Position numbers and translations under genes: made by a program. The notes under the pieces are model-generated. The model was not told the DNA's origin. It ran no database searches and saw only the letters and a program-made list of their open reading frames with translations. From AC-52 sp044870295 (GTDB lineage: Bacteria > Actinomycetota > UBA4738), in the NCBI GenBank assembly GCA_044870295.1, contig JBIOYQ010000199.1, forward strand, positions 1 through 10,819: a stretch of 10,819 nt of DNA, in the 5' to 3' direction. Of this stretch, positions 1 through 6,078 are shown one piece after another. Each line of letters starts with the position of its first letter. Within the stretch, counting starts at the first letter, position 1.

Positions 1-217
1 CGGGCCCGTGGTCTTCCAGGAGGGCGACTACTACGGCCGGACCGTGAACGTCGCAGCGAGGATCGCCGAGTACGCCAGACCCGGCGAGGTCTTGGTGACC
101 CAGGAGGTCGTGGATGCGGCGCACGAATCCCCGGTGACGTTCATTGAGATCGGACCGGTCGAGTTGAAGGGGGTGTCGGGAGCCACCCACCTCCATGCAG
201 CTCGCCGGGCCGCCTGA
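1..217 (+). CDS. Class III adenylate/guanylate cyclase, C-terminal fragment
   Basis: This is the 3' end of a gene that begins before the window; the open frame enters from base 2 and gives 71 residues up to a TGA. It holds the end of a class III nucleotide cyclase catalytic domain, the family that makes cAMP or cGMP from ATP or GTP. The stretch YYGRTVNVAARI near residues 10-21 is the family hallmark: its Asn and the Arg four residues later (N16 and R20 of the fragment) match the pair that stabilises the transition state. It continues with the usual pattern of residues for PGEVLVTQEV and ends with IGPVELKGVSG, typical of bacterial and actinobacterial cyclases that end shortly after the catalytic domain. 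The substrate-specifying residues and any N-terminal sensor lie outside the window. A GTG at base 8 is in frame but falls inside the domain, so it is not a start. Confidence 0.9.
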   Translation, partial: GPVVFQEGDYYGRTVNVAARIAEYARPGEVLVTQEVVDAAHESPVTFIEIGPVELKGVSGATHLHAARRAA

Positions 218-284
218 GCGCTTCACGGCCGCCCTCTCCTGGACAGAGCGTGGAGCAAAGGTCAAAGGGTCGTCTCGCGTCGCA

Positions 285-296
285 TATCCTTCGCCC
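285..296 (+). promoter_or_regulatory. Probable -10 box of a leaderless promoter for the EamA transporter
   Basis: TATCCT (285-290) fits the actinobacterial -10 consensus TANNNT and ends exactly 6 nt before the ATG at 297. No Shine-Dalgarno sequence precedes that ATG. Transcription starting about 7 nt after the box would begin at the A of the start codon, giving a leaderless mRNA. No convincing -35 box is seen. Confidence 0.4.
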
Positions 297-1211
297 ATGT
301 CGGACGCGGATGACTCGATTGGTGCGTCGAATCGCGCGACGCTGGCAGCGTTCGCGCTCGCGGTCACGATCGCTGGGGGGAACGCCGTCGCGATCCGATA
401 CGTCTCCTGCGAGAGCTGCGAGCTCGATCCGTTCTGGAGCGCCGCCTCGCGGTTCCTCCTCGCCAGCATCGTCTTCGCCCTCACCGCCAGGGCCATTCAC
501 GCTCGAGCCCCGCGGGGGCGGGCACTTCTCGGTGCGCTCCTCTACGGCGGGCTCCAGTTCGGAGCGGGTTTCGGGTTCGTCTATTGGGGTCTGGTCCGGT
601 CACCTGCCGGACTGGGACAGATCCTGCTCGCGTGCGTTCCCCTTCTGACGTTCGGGCTCGCCATCGCCCACCGGCAGGAGCGGTTCCGGTGGCGGGGGCT
701 CATCGGCGCGATGCTGGCCATCGGGGGCATCGGTATCGTCTTCAGCAGCGGCGTCAGCGCAGGAGTTCCCCTCACGTCGATGACGGCGATCCTGCTGGGC
801 GCGGTCTGCTGGGCGGAGGCGCTGATCGTCGTCAAGGGCTTTCCGCCGGTGCATCCCGCCGCCCTGAACGCGGTCGGGATGGCGGTTGGTGCGTTGATCC
901 TGCTCGCCTTGACCGTGATGTTCCAGGAGGCGTTCGCGGTCCCATCGGCCGGCTCGACCTGGGCTGCGCAGGCATACCTCGTGATCGCGGGTTCGATCGG
1001 CGTCTTCTGGCTGTATGTCGTGGTACTCCGCAGCTGGACGGCAAGCGCCGCTTCGTACCAGCTCGTCGTCATCCCACTGGTGACCGTCGCCCTGGCTGCC
1101 TGGTTGCAGAACGAACGGATCACCTGGACCTTCGCCGCAGGCTCGGCCTTGGTGCTCACCGGCGTGTATTTCGGGGCGCTCAGGCGTCCCTCCCCGAGCT
1201 CATCGTCCTGA
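297..1211 (+). CDS. EamA/DMT-superfamily transporter
   Basis: A 304-residue integral membrane protein of the drug/metabolite transporter superfamily, with about ten hydrophobic segments arranged as two five-helix EamA repeats. Repeat 1 spans roughly residues 12-155; its FWSAASRFLLASIVF segment is the usual second helix of this family. Repeat 2 spans roughly 160-295 and ends with the common segment in which a Glu (NERITW) precedes the last helix. Such proteins export or import small metabolites such as amino acids, but the substrate cannot be read from the sequence. The ATG at 297 is chosen because a -10-like box sits 6 nt upstream and because the open frame back to 195 adds a polar stretch that overlaps the cyclase end. 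The C-terminus is a short Arg/Ser tail. It is convergent with the VOC gene ending at 1260; the 48-bp gap shows no clear terminator. Confidence 0.88.
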   Translation: MSDADDSIGASNRATLAAFALAVTIAGGNAVAIRYVSCESCELDPFWSAASRFLLASIVFALTARAIHARAPRGRALLGALLYGGLQFGAGFGFVYWGLVRSPAGLGQILLACVPLLTFGLAIAHRQERFRWRGLIGAMLAIGGIGIVFSSGVSAGVPLTSMTAILLGAVCWAEALIVVKGFPPVHPAALNAVGMAVGALILLALTVMFQEAFAVPSAGSTWAAQAYLVIAGSIGVFWLYVVVLRSWTASAASYQLVVIPLVTVALAAWLQNERITWTFAAGSALVLTGVYFGALRRPSPSSSS

Positions 1212-1259
1212 CCGATGTCGGCAGGCGCGGGGTCCGTCCGCCTCAGGGAAGGGTCGGCC

Positions 1260-1694
1260 TCACTGATCTCGCGGGGGGCTGTAGTTGACCATCCACATGA
1301 CCCCGAACTTGTCCTTCAGGCTGCCGTAGTAGTCACCCCAGGCCTGATCGGCGATGGGCATCTCGATCTGCGCTCCCTGCGAGAGGCCGGTGAAGATCCT
1401 GTCCGCCTCCTCTCGGCTCTCGGGGTGGACGGAGACGTAGACGTTGTTGCCCTGTGTCAGCTCGTGGCCCAACGATCGAAGGACGTCGCTCGCCATCAGC
1501 ATGTTGTCCTCCCCGATCGGCAGGCCGATGTGCATGATCTTGTCCTGGTCCTCCTCCGGCACGCTCATCCTTTCCATGGGGAAGTCCTTGAATCGGACGA
1601 CCGAGGAGAACTCACCGCCGAACACGTAACGGTAGAAGTCGAAGGCCTCCGCGGCCGTGCCCGGGAAATTGAGATAGCTGTGAAGCCGAGTCAT
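1260..1694 (-). CDS. PhnB-like VOC (glyoxalase-fold) protein, single domain
   Basis: A 144-residue protein of the vicinal oxygen chelate superfamily, PhnB-like branch. It opens with LHSYLNFPGTAAEAFDFY, the usual first strand and helix of PhnB proteins, and carries MHIGLPIGEDNMLMASD near residues 54-70 and WGDYYGSLKDKFGVMWMV near 119-136, which are branch hallmarks. Despite old annotations as 3-demethylubiquinone methyltransferase, members of this branch rarely have a known reaction; a lyase, isomerase or binding role is possible. The start is the ATG at 1694, preceded by a GGAGGAGG-type ribosome site. It lies 21 nt after the stop of the double-domain paralogue and is the last gene of the minus-strand run, so it is probably co-transcribed with it. 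Confidence 0.88.
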   Translation of the reverse strand: MTRLHSYLNFPGTAAEAFDFYRYVFGGEFSSVVRFKDFPMERMSVPEEDQDKIMHIGLPIGEDNMLMASDVLRSLGHELTQGNNVYVSVHPESREEADRIFTGLSQGAQIEMPIADQAWGDYYGSLKDKFGVMWMVNYSPPRDQ

Positions 1695-1715
1695 CGTCCT
1701 CCTCCCCCCGTACGC

Positions 1716-2600
1716 CTACGATTCCTCGTACGCCCTGCGCAGCTCCGCGAGATCGAACTTCTTCATCTGGAGGAACGCCTCGGTGACCCGGGCGATCTGC
1801 TCCTTCGTCCCGTCCCGCAGCATCTCGTCCATGGCGGTGGGCACCACTTGCCACGACAGACCGTAGCGGTCCTTGAGCCAGCCGCACTGCTCGGACTCGG
1901 GAACGGCCGAGAGGCCGTCCCAATAACGATCGATCTCTTCCTGCGTCTCGCAGTTCACGATGAGCGAGATGGCCTCGTTGAATCCGAAGTCGTGGTCGCG
2001 AGCGCTGTCCATCGCGGCGAACTCCTGGCCGTCGAGCTGGAAGCTCGCATACTTGATCGTCCCCTCCTCATCGGGCTCCTCACCCTTGCCGTAGCGAAGG
2101 CTGAAGCCCACCGCCGAGTTGGGGAACACCGACGCATAGAAGTTGATGGCTTCCTCAGCCTTCCCGGCCACCTCCCCGACGAACATCAGGGTTGGCGTGA
2201 TGCGCTGCCCATCCTGGTCTTGGCCCGCAAGCGAGATCTGCCACGAGAGACCGTATCGGTCCTCCGTCCAGCCGTAGCGTTCGCTGAAGGGGTAGGACCC
2301 GAGGGGCATGAGGTCTTTTCCCCCTTCGGAGAGCCGCGCCCAGAGCGCGTCCACCTGCTCCCGGGTCGTGCACGAGACCGCGAAGGACACCGTGGGGTTG
2401 AACGTGAACAGCGGACCAGCGCTGATGGCCATGAACGGCTGGCCCCAGAGCTCGAAGGACACGATGTCGGTGTCTCCCGAAGGGGTGTCGTGGATGGTGG
2501 AGACACTCGTCACCTGGGAATCCGGGAACGTCGAGGCGTAGAGGTTCGCCGCTTCCACGGCCTCCGTGTCGAACCAAAGATGTGGAGTGATTCCCTGCAT
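1716..2600 (-). CDS. Two-domain PhnB-like VOC protein
   Basis: A 294-residue protein made of two tandem PhnB-like VOC domains. Domain 1 (about residues 1-125) begins ITPHLWFDTEAVEAANLY and ends GWTEDRYGLSWQIS. Domain 2 (about 131-256) begins ITPTLMFVGEVAGKAEEA and ends GWLKDRYGLSWQVV. The paired GW.(E/K)DRYGLSWQ signatures show an internal duplication, so the protein could fold as an intramolecular dimer, with clefts formed between modules as in other VOC proteins. The last 38 residues form a charged helical tail ending FDLAELRRAYEES, which is common in this subgroup. The start ATG at 2600 has AAGGAGG five nt upstream. The reaction is unknown; the name 3-demethylubiquinone-9 3-methyltransferase used for this family is a legacy annotation and is not supported by what is seen here. 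Confidence 0.9.
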   Translation of the reverse strand: MQGITPHLWFDTEAVEAANLYASTFPDSQVTSVSTIHDTPSGDTDIVSFELWGQPFMAISAGPLFTFNPTVSFAVSCTTREQVDALWARLSEGGKDLMPLGSYPFSERYGWTEDRYGLSWQISLAGQDQDGQRITPTLMFVGEVAGKAEEAINFYASVFPNSAVGFSLRYGKGEEPDEEGTIKYASFQLDGQEFAAMDSARDHDFGFNEAISLIVNCETQEEIDRYWDGLSAVPESEQCGWLKDRYGLSWQVVPTAMDEMLRDGTKEQIARVTEAFLQMKKFDLAELRRAYEES

Positions 2601-2654
2601 CCCAACCTCCTTGGACGGACTGCACTCTCCGTGAACACGGGCGCTCGAACGAGC

Positions 2655-2930
2655 CTATTCGTACTCGGGCTCGCGTGCCTCGCCGGGTGGGATGACCTGC
2701 GCTCGGTCTCGTTCCTCGTCGGCCTGGGCTCGGGCCGCCGCGTCCAGCTCCCGCCGCTCCTGGCTCTCCTCGTCCTCCGCGAGCGCGTCGGTTTCGCGGT
2801 GGGAACGGGAGTCCTGGTACGGCTCTCCGCGCTCCTTCGCATACAACCTGCCCAGCTCAGCAGCTTCCTCGTCGGTCAGTCCCTCGCCTGCCGCCTTCCG
2901 CTTGAGCTCCTCGAATCGGTCCCCCTCCAC
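2655..2930 (-). CDS. Small highly charged hypothetical protein
   Basis: A 91-residue protein that I do not recognise beyond its composition. It is rich in Glu, Arg, Asp and Ala, has no Cys, no Trp and no membrane segment, and is predicted by eye to be helical at the start (DRFEELKRKAAGEGLTDEEAAELGRLYAKERG) in two parts, and disordered after about residue 38. The start is a GTG at 2930 with AGGAGG five nt upstream; the preceding DsbA-like gene stops only 16 nt before it. The following VOC gene begins 54 nt after its stop. Its position inside a tight run of genes, with a strong ribosome site, argues that it is a real gene. The first half could act as a small interaction module, but no function is claimed. 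Confidence 0.7.
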   Translation of the reverse strand: MEGDRFEELKRKAAGEGLTDEEAAELGRLYAKERGEPYQDSRSHRETDALAEDEESQERRELDAAARAQADEERDRAQVIPPGEAREPEYE

Positions 2931-2946
2931 GACATCCTCCTTCCCC

Positions 2947-3501
2947 TCACCGGCTCGTAGCCGCCGCTCGCTCGAGTGCGGCGAGCAGGGAGTCGAACTC
3001 GTACGAGTGGTCGAACCGCACGCCGTTGATGTAGAAGGTCGGCGTGCCGTTCACGCCGCTTCGGACCCCACTCATGAAGTCCTCATGGACCCGTTCGGCA
3101 TGGACGTGCTCGGCCAGCTCTTTGTCGAACAGCTCGACGTCCAGCCCGAGCTGCTCGGCGTAGGCCCGGAGGTCCTCGTCCCGCAGGTGCCTCTGGTTCT
3201 CGTACAGAAGGTCGTGCATCTGCCAGAACCTGCCTTGGCTGTCGGCCGCTTCGGCAGCTTCCGCAGCCTCCTCTGCGTGGGGGTGCGAGGTGGAGATCGG
3301 GAAGTTGCGGAAGACGAAGCGGAGCCGATCGCCCATCGCGGCCTGCACCTTCTTGATGATGGGATACGCGGCGCCGCAGTATGGACATTCGTAGTCGCCG
3401 TACTCGACCAGCGTCGCCGGCGCATCGGGGGGTCCCTGGACGTGGTCCCGCTCGTCGGAGACCGGCACGGTGAGCATGGGCTCCCACTGGGTCGTGCTCA
3501 C
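2947..3501 (-). CDS. DsbA-like thioredoxin-fold protein with CPYC motif
   Basis: A 184-residue thiol-disulfide protein of the DsbA family, in the branch sometimes fused to or found beside Na+/H+ antiporters. The active site CPYC is at residues 39-42 in VEYGDYECPYCGAA, and the cis-proline loop GTPTF is at 152-156. Between them lies the helical insert, with RNFPISTSHPHA (65-76) typical of the branch. There is no signal peptide, so it probably acts in the cytoplasm as a reductase or disulfide carrier. The GTG at 3501 is chosen as start: AAGGAGG lies 10 nt upstream, and the GTG overlaps the intended TGA stop of the peroxiredoxin gene as GTGA. The frame stays open upstream to 3609, but that part is out-of-frame peroxiredoxin sequence. 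Translational coupling to the peroxiredoxin suggests that the two proteins work together, perhaps with this one recycling the peroxidase. Confidence 0.9.
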   Translation of the reverse strand: MSTTQWEPMLTVPVSDERDHVQGPPDAPATLVEYGDYECPYCGAAYPIIKKVQAAMGDRLRFVFRNFPISTSHPHAEEAAEAAEAADSQGRFWQMHDLLYENQRHLRDEDLRAYAEQLGLDVELFDKELAEHVHAERVHEDFMSGVRSGVNGTPTFYINGVRFDHSYEFDSLLAALERAAATSR

Positions 3502-4003
3502 GAGGCGCTCCCCTCCTTCCCCAGGTTCTCCAGTGCGCGGAGGATCCCATCCGCCCCCGGATTCACGCCCACCGGGGAGAGATAGCTCCATCGCACGACC
3601 CTTCACCATCGATCACGAACAGGGCGCGCTCGCTCGTGCCGTCTTCGGCTCGGTAGGCGCCGTACGCCCGAGCCACCTCACCCTTCGGCTCGAAGTCGGC
3701 AAGGAGCGGGAAGTGAAGGTTGCGGTCCCTGGCGAACGCGAGATGACACCAAATCCCATCCACCGAGATGCCCAGGAGCTCCGCGTCGAACGTGCGGAAT
3801 TCCGGCAGCACGGCCTGGTACAACGCCATCTGGTCGGAGCAGACCGGGCTCCAGTCCTCCGGGTAGAAGGCCAGGATCACGGGCTGACCACGGAACTGGC
3901 CGAGCGATACCTTCTGGTCGGGGGTCGACCGGAGCTCGAAGTCTGGCGCCTTCGTCCCGGGCACCAGCGGCATCGGGTGTTGGGCGGCGGTCGAGGTGGG
4001 CAT
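3498..4003 (-). CDS. Peroxiredoxin (AhpC/TSA family), frameshifted near the C-terminus
   Basis: A thioredoxin-fold thiol peroxidase that reduces hydrogen peroxide and organic hydroperoxides. From the ATG at 4003 (AAGGAGG nine nt upstream), the peroxidatic cysteine is C55 in PEDWSPVCSDQ, with S52 in place of the usual Thr, and the conserved Arg is R126 in SERALFV. C86 is a possible partner cysteine. As sequenced, the frame ends early at 3563 after 146 residues with an unrelated tail (SCDGAISPRWA). In the frame one base away the normal family ending RWSYLSPVGVNPGADGIL continues to a TGA at 3500-3498. Adding one G to the GGG run at 3601-3599 would restore a 168-residue protein whose stop overlaps the DsbA-like start. 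This is either a sequencing or assembly error or a recent one-base deletion. The catalytic residues lie before the break. First gene of the minus-strand run. Confidence 0.85.
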
Positions 4004-4011
4004 CCGATCAG

Positions 4012-4042
4012 GCCTCCTTGGGGGAGGAAGCCTCCTTCCTCC
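4012..4042 (-). promoter_or_regulatory. Peroxiredoxin leader: duplicated Shine-Dalgarno and 8-bp hairpin
   Basis: On the minus strand, AAGGAGGC occurs twice, at 4037-4030 and at 4019-4012; the second is the ribosome site of the peroxiredoxin gene. The arms GGAGGAAG (4042-4035) and CTTCCTCC (4030-4023) pair perfectly around a GAGG loop, taking the first copy into the hairpin. The CCTCC of the 3' arm could instead pair with the second copy and hide the real ribosome site. Regulation is an inference. Confidence 0.4.
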
Positions 4043-4205
4043 ACACAGGTTCCCTTGTCCCCAGGATATGACCATCCTGCGGAATGGCCGCACGGAGCCG
4101 AGCTTGCCACTGTTTACCGGGTCTTTGCCCATCCCTAACCTCCCGACGGCATCGCTTCAACCCGGAGGCTCGTACGGTGCTGTGGAAGCACGGATTCGGG
4201 CGATC
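4043..4205. promoter_or_regulatory. Divergent promoter region between peroxiredoxin run and copper-propeller gene
   Basis: This is the core of the 213-bp gap between two divergent genes and must hold both promoters. On the minus strand, TATCCT (4068-4063) is a candidate -10 box for the peroxiredoxin run, giving a leader of about 50-55 nt. On the plus strand, TACGGT (4173-4178) fits TANNNT and would give a leader of about 32 nt to the ATG at 4217. Neither has a convincing -35 box. A short inverted repeat, TGCGG (4078-4082) and CCGCA (4088-4092), could be a protein-binding site. Confidence 0.3.
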
Positions 4206-4216
4206 AGGAGGAAGCC

Positions 4217-6067
4217 ATGAGGGGTCTTCGCATTCATCTGGCGGTGGCGGTGCTGGCCATCGGTGTACTGGTCCCGCTGGGAGGATCGGCCGTCGCCTCG
4301 TCGCGATCGGACGATCGCGACACGTTCCAGCTCACCGACGAGCCAGGGAACTGGTTCAGGAGCGAAGCCACCGGGACCCCGGTCACCAGCGTTCCGGTCG
4401 GTGGCAGGGTCGACTTCGTGGTCGGGTCGATGACCCTGACCAGGCACACGGCAACGCTGTTCACCAAGCCCACCGCGTCGGCTCTGGAGCTCGACCAGGA
4501 CGATGCCTTCCGGGGTTCGGTGAGCGCGGAGTTCGACAAGCCGGGGGTGTTCGCCTTCCTGTGCAAGGTTCATCCCTACATGCAAGGGGTGGTGGCCGTG
4601 CCGGATGGAAGCGGGGAGGTGCCGGACGTCACCGCGGAGCAGCTGCCGTTCATCGGCCACCTCGGTCTGGAATCGCTCGACGCCGACTCGGTCGTGTCGG
4701 TGCTCACCAGCGTCGCCCCCACGGACGCGGACAAGACCGCGAAGTGGGACATCTTCTCGGCCGCCGACGGGTTCGCCCCAGGCACGCCCGGTGTCGGCGA
4801 GGTCTGGGTCGACAGCCAGTTCGAGGCCGTGCCCGGGCAGATCACGGATGGAGAGCTCAAGCCCGGGACCATCACCGTCGTCGATGCCACTTCCTTCGAT
4901 GTGGAGCGCGAGATCAACGGGCTCGATCCGGACGCCGAGGGCTGGGACAACCCTCACAACATGTGGGCGAACGACTCACTGGACATCGTCTACAACGGCA
5001 ACTGGTTCGGACAATCAATCAACAAGATCGACCGAGCCTCCGGGGACATCCTCACGACCGAGGTCGTCGGCGACGCGCCCACCCACATCGTGACGAACCC
5101 GAACGAGAACCTGCGCCAGTTCGGCCTCCTGTACTGCCCGATCTCAGCCGAGGACGACCTGGTCACCCTGAGGGACCGAAGCCTGACCGAGCTGAAGATC
5201 ATCGACTCGGCACCGACCGGGACACAGCACACGCATCCTCACGGCCACTGGCTGACCAGCGACGGGCGGTTCGTCATCGTTCCCAACGTGTTCAAGGGAG
5301 AGGGCCTCACCGGATCGATCTCGATCATGGACGCCAGGAACAACCGGGTCCTCCGGGAGATCCCGTGGACGCCCACGGGAACCGGCTCGGCGCTCCTGCT
5401 CCCCGTTGCGGCCGGCGCCAAGGGAAACACAAAGGCCTACGTGTCCAGCATCGGGAGCGGGCAGGTCAGCGTCATCAACATGGGCACTCGGCGGATCGTC
5501 AAGAACATCCCGGTGACGTTCACGCCGGATGGCCAGCAGGGGGCACAGTTCTCGGTGTTCGACACCCTGCAGGCGCCGATCCAGGTCCCGGTCAGCCCGG
5601 ACGGGCGGTTCGCCGCCGCGGCCGTCTTGAGCCTCACCACCGTGGATCGAGCACCCACCGGATCGGCCGACCACGTGGCCATCATCGACACCCAGACCGA
5701 CACCGTCGTGGCCAACCTGCCCACGCCCGCCGGCACCCACGGGGCACACTGGGGAGCCAAGCTGGGAGGCGGCTACTACCTGTACGTCACCAACCAGTAC
5801 TCGAACGCCCTGACGGTGATCGATCCCGACCCCAACGGTAACCACAACGCGGCCGACGCAGCCGTCGTGGGGCGGATCATTCTGTCCAACGGCAGCGCAG
5901 GCGCCGGCGTGACCGACGGAGTCGGCGGGCAGGGACTCAAGCCGATGCCGAACCTGTACGACGGATGGGTCCAGGACACCGTGGCGCTGTCCGGCACCGG
6001 CCGGCTGTCGGCCGAGGTCGAGAGCTGGATCGCTCTGCTCACGCCCGAGCAGAAGGATCCGTCCTAG
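4217..6067 (+). CDS. Secreted cupredoxin-beta-propeller copper protein
   Basis: A 616-residue exported protein. Residues 1-28 form a signal peptide (Arg, then a hydrophobic core, then GGSAVAS). Residues about 35-130 are a cupredoxin domain with a full type 1 copper ligand set: H77 in LTRHTATLF and C116, H119 and M122 in FLCKVHPYM. From about residue 190 to 560 there are YVTN-like propeller repeats such as GTITVVDATSFDVEREI, GSISIMDARNNRVLREI, GQVSVINMGTRRIVKNI, HVAIIDTQTDTVVANL and NALTVIDPD. The propeller carries unusual histidines: H247, H290, H338, H340, H342, H344, H486, H508 and H511. A role in periplasmic or extracytoplasmic electron transfer or copper-based catalysis is likely, but the substrate is unknown. 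The start has AGGAGGA five nt upstream. It is divergent from the peroxiredoxin run and convergent with the antiporter. It is not nitrous oxide reductase: domain order and copper ligands differ. Confidence 0.85.
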   Translation: MRGLRIHLAVAVLAIGVLVPLGGSAVASSRSDDRDTFQLTDEPGNWFRSEATGTPVTSVPVGGRVDFVVGSMTLTRHTATLFTKPTASALELDQDDAFRGSVSAEFDKPGVFAFLCKVHPYMQGVVAVPDGSGEVPDVTAEQLPFIGHLGLESLDADSVVSVLTSVAPTDADKTAKWDIFSAADGFAPGTPGVGEVWVDSQFEAVPGQITDGELKPGTITVVDATSFDVEREINGLDPDAEGWDNPHNMWANDSLDIVYNGNWFGQSINKIDRASGDILTTEVVGDAPTHIVTNPNENLRQFGLLYCPISAEDDLVTLRDRSLTELKIIDSAPTGTQHTHPHGHWLTSDGRFVIVPNVFKGEGLTGSISIMDARNNRVLREIPWTPTGTGSALLLPVAAGAKGNTKAYVSSIGSGQVSVINMGTRRIVKNIPVTFTPDGQQGAQFSVFDTLQAPIQVPVSPDGRFAAAAVLSLTTVDRAPTGSADHVAIIDTQTDTVVANLPTPAGTHGAHWGAKLGGGYYLYVTNQYSNALTVIDPDPNGNHNAADAAVVGRIILSNGSAGAGVTDGVGGQGLKPMPNLYDGWVQDTVALSGTGRLSAEVESWIALLTPEQKDPS

Positions 6068-6078
6068 CAAGAATCACC

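Noticed and set aside
1215..2960. A 581-codon open frame on the plus strand
   Set aside because: It is exactly antisense to three minus-strand genes with clear family motifs and ribosome sites; long antisense frames are expected in GC-rich DNA, and its translation looks like no known protein.
3502..3609. N-terminal 36-residue extension of the DsbA-like protein
   Set aside because: This stretch is peroxiredoxin coding sequence read in another frame, and a good ribosome site precedes the GTG at 3501.
3590..3610. Programmed frameshift in the peroxiredoxin gene
   Set aside because: There is no slippery heptamer of the X XXY YYZ type and no obvious downstream pseudoknot; a missing G in a short G run is simpler.
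4084..5841. A 585-codon plus-strand frame overlapping the copper protein
   Set aside because: Its Arg- and His-rich low-complexity translation is the out-of-frame reading of the cupredoxin-propeller gene, which has a signal peptide, ligands and a ribosome site.
4217..6067. Nitrous oxide reductase (nosZ)
   Set aside because: The cupredoxin is at the N-terminus with type 1 ligands rather than a C-terminal CuA site, and the NosZ signature motifs are not seen.
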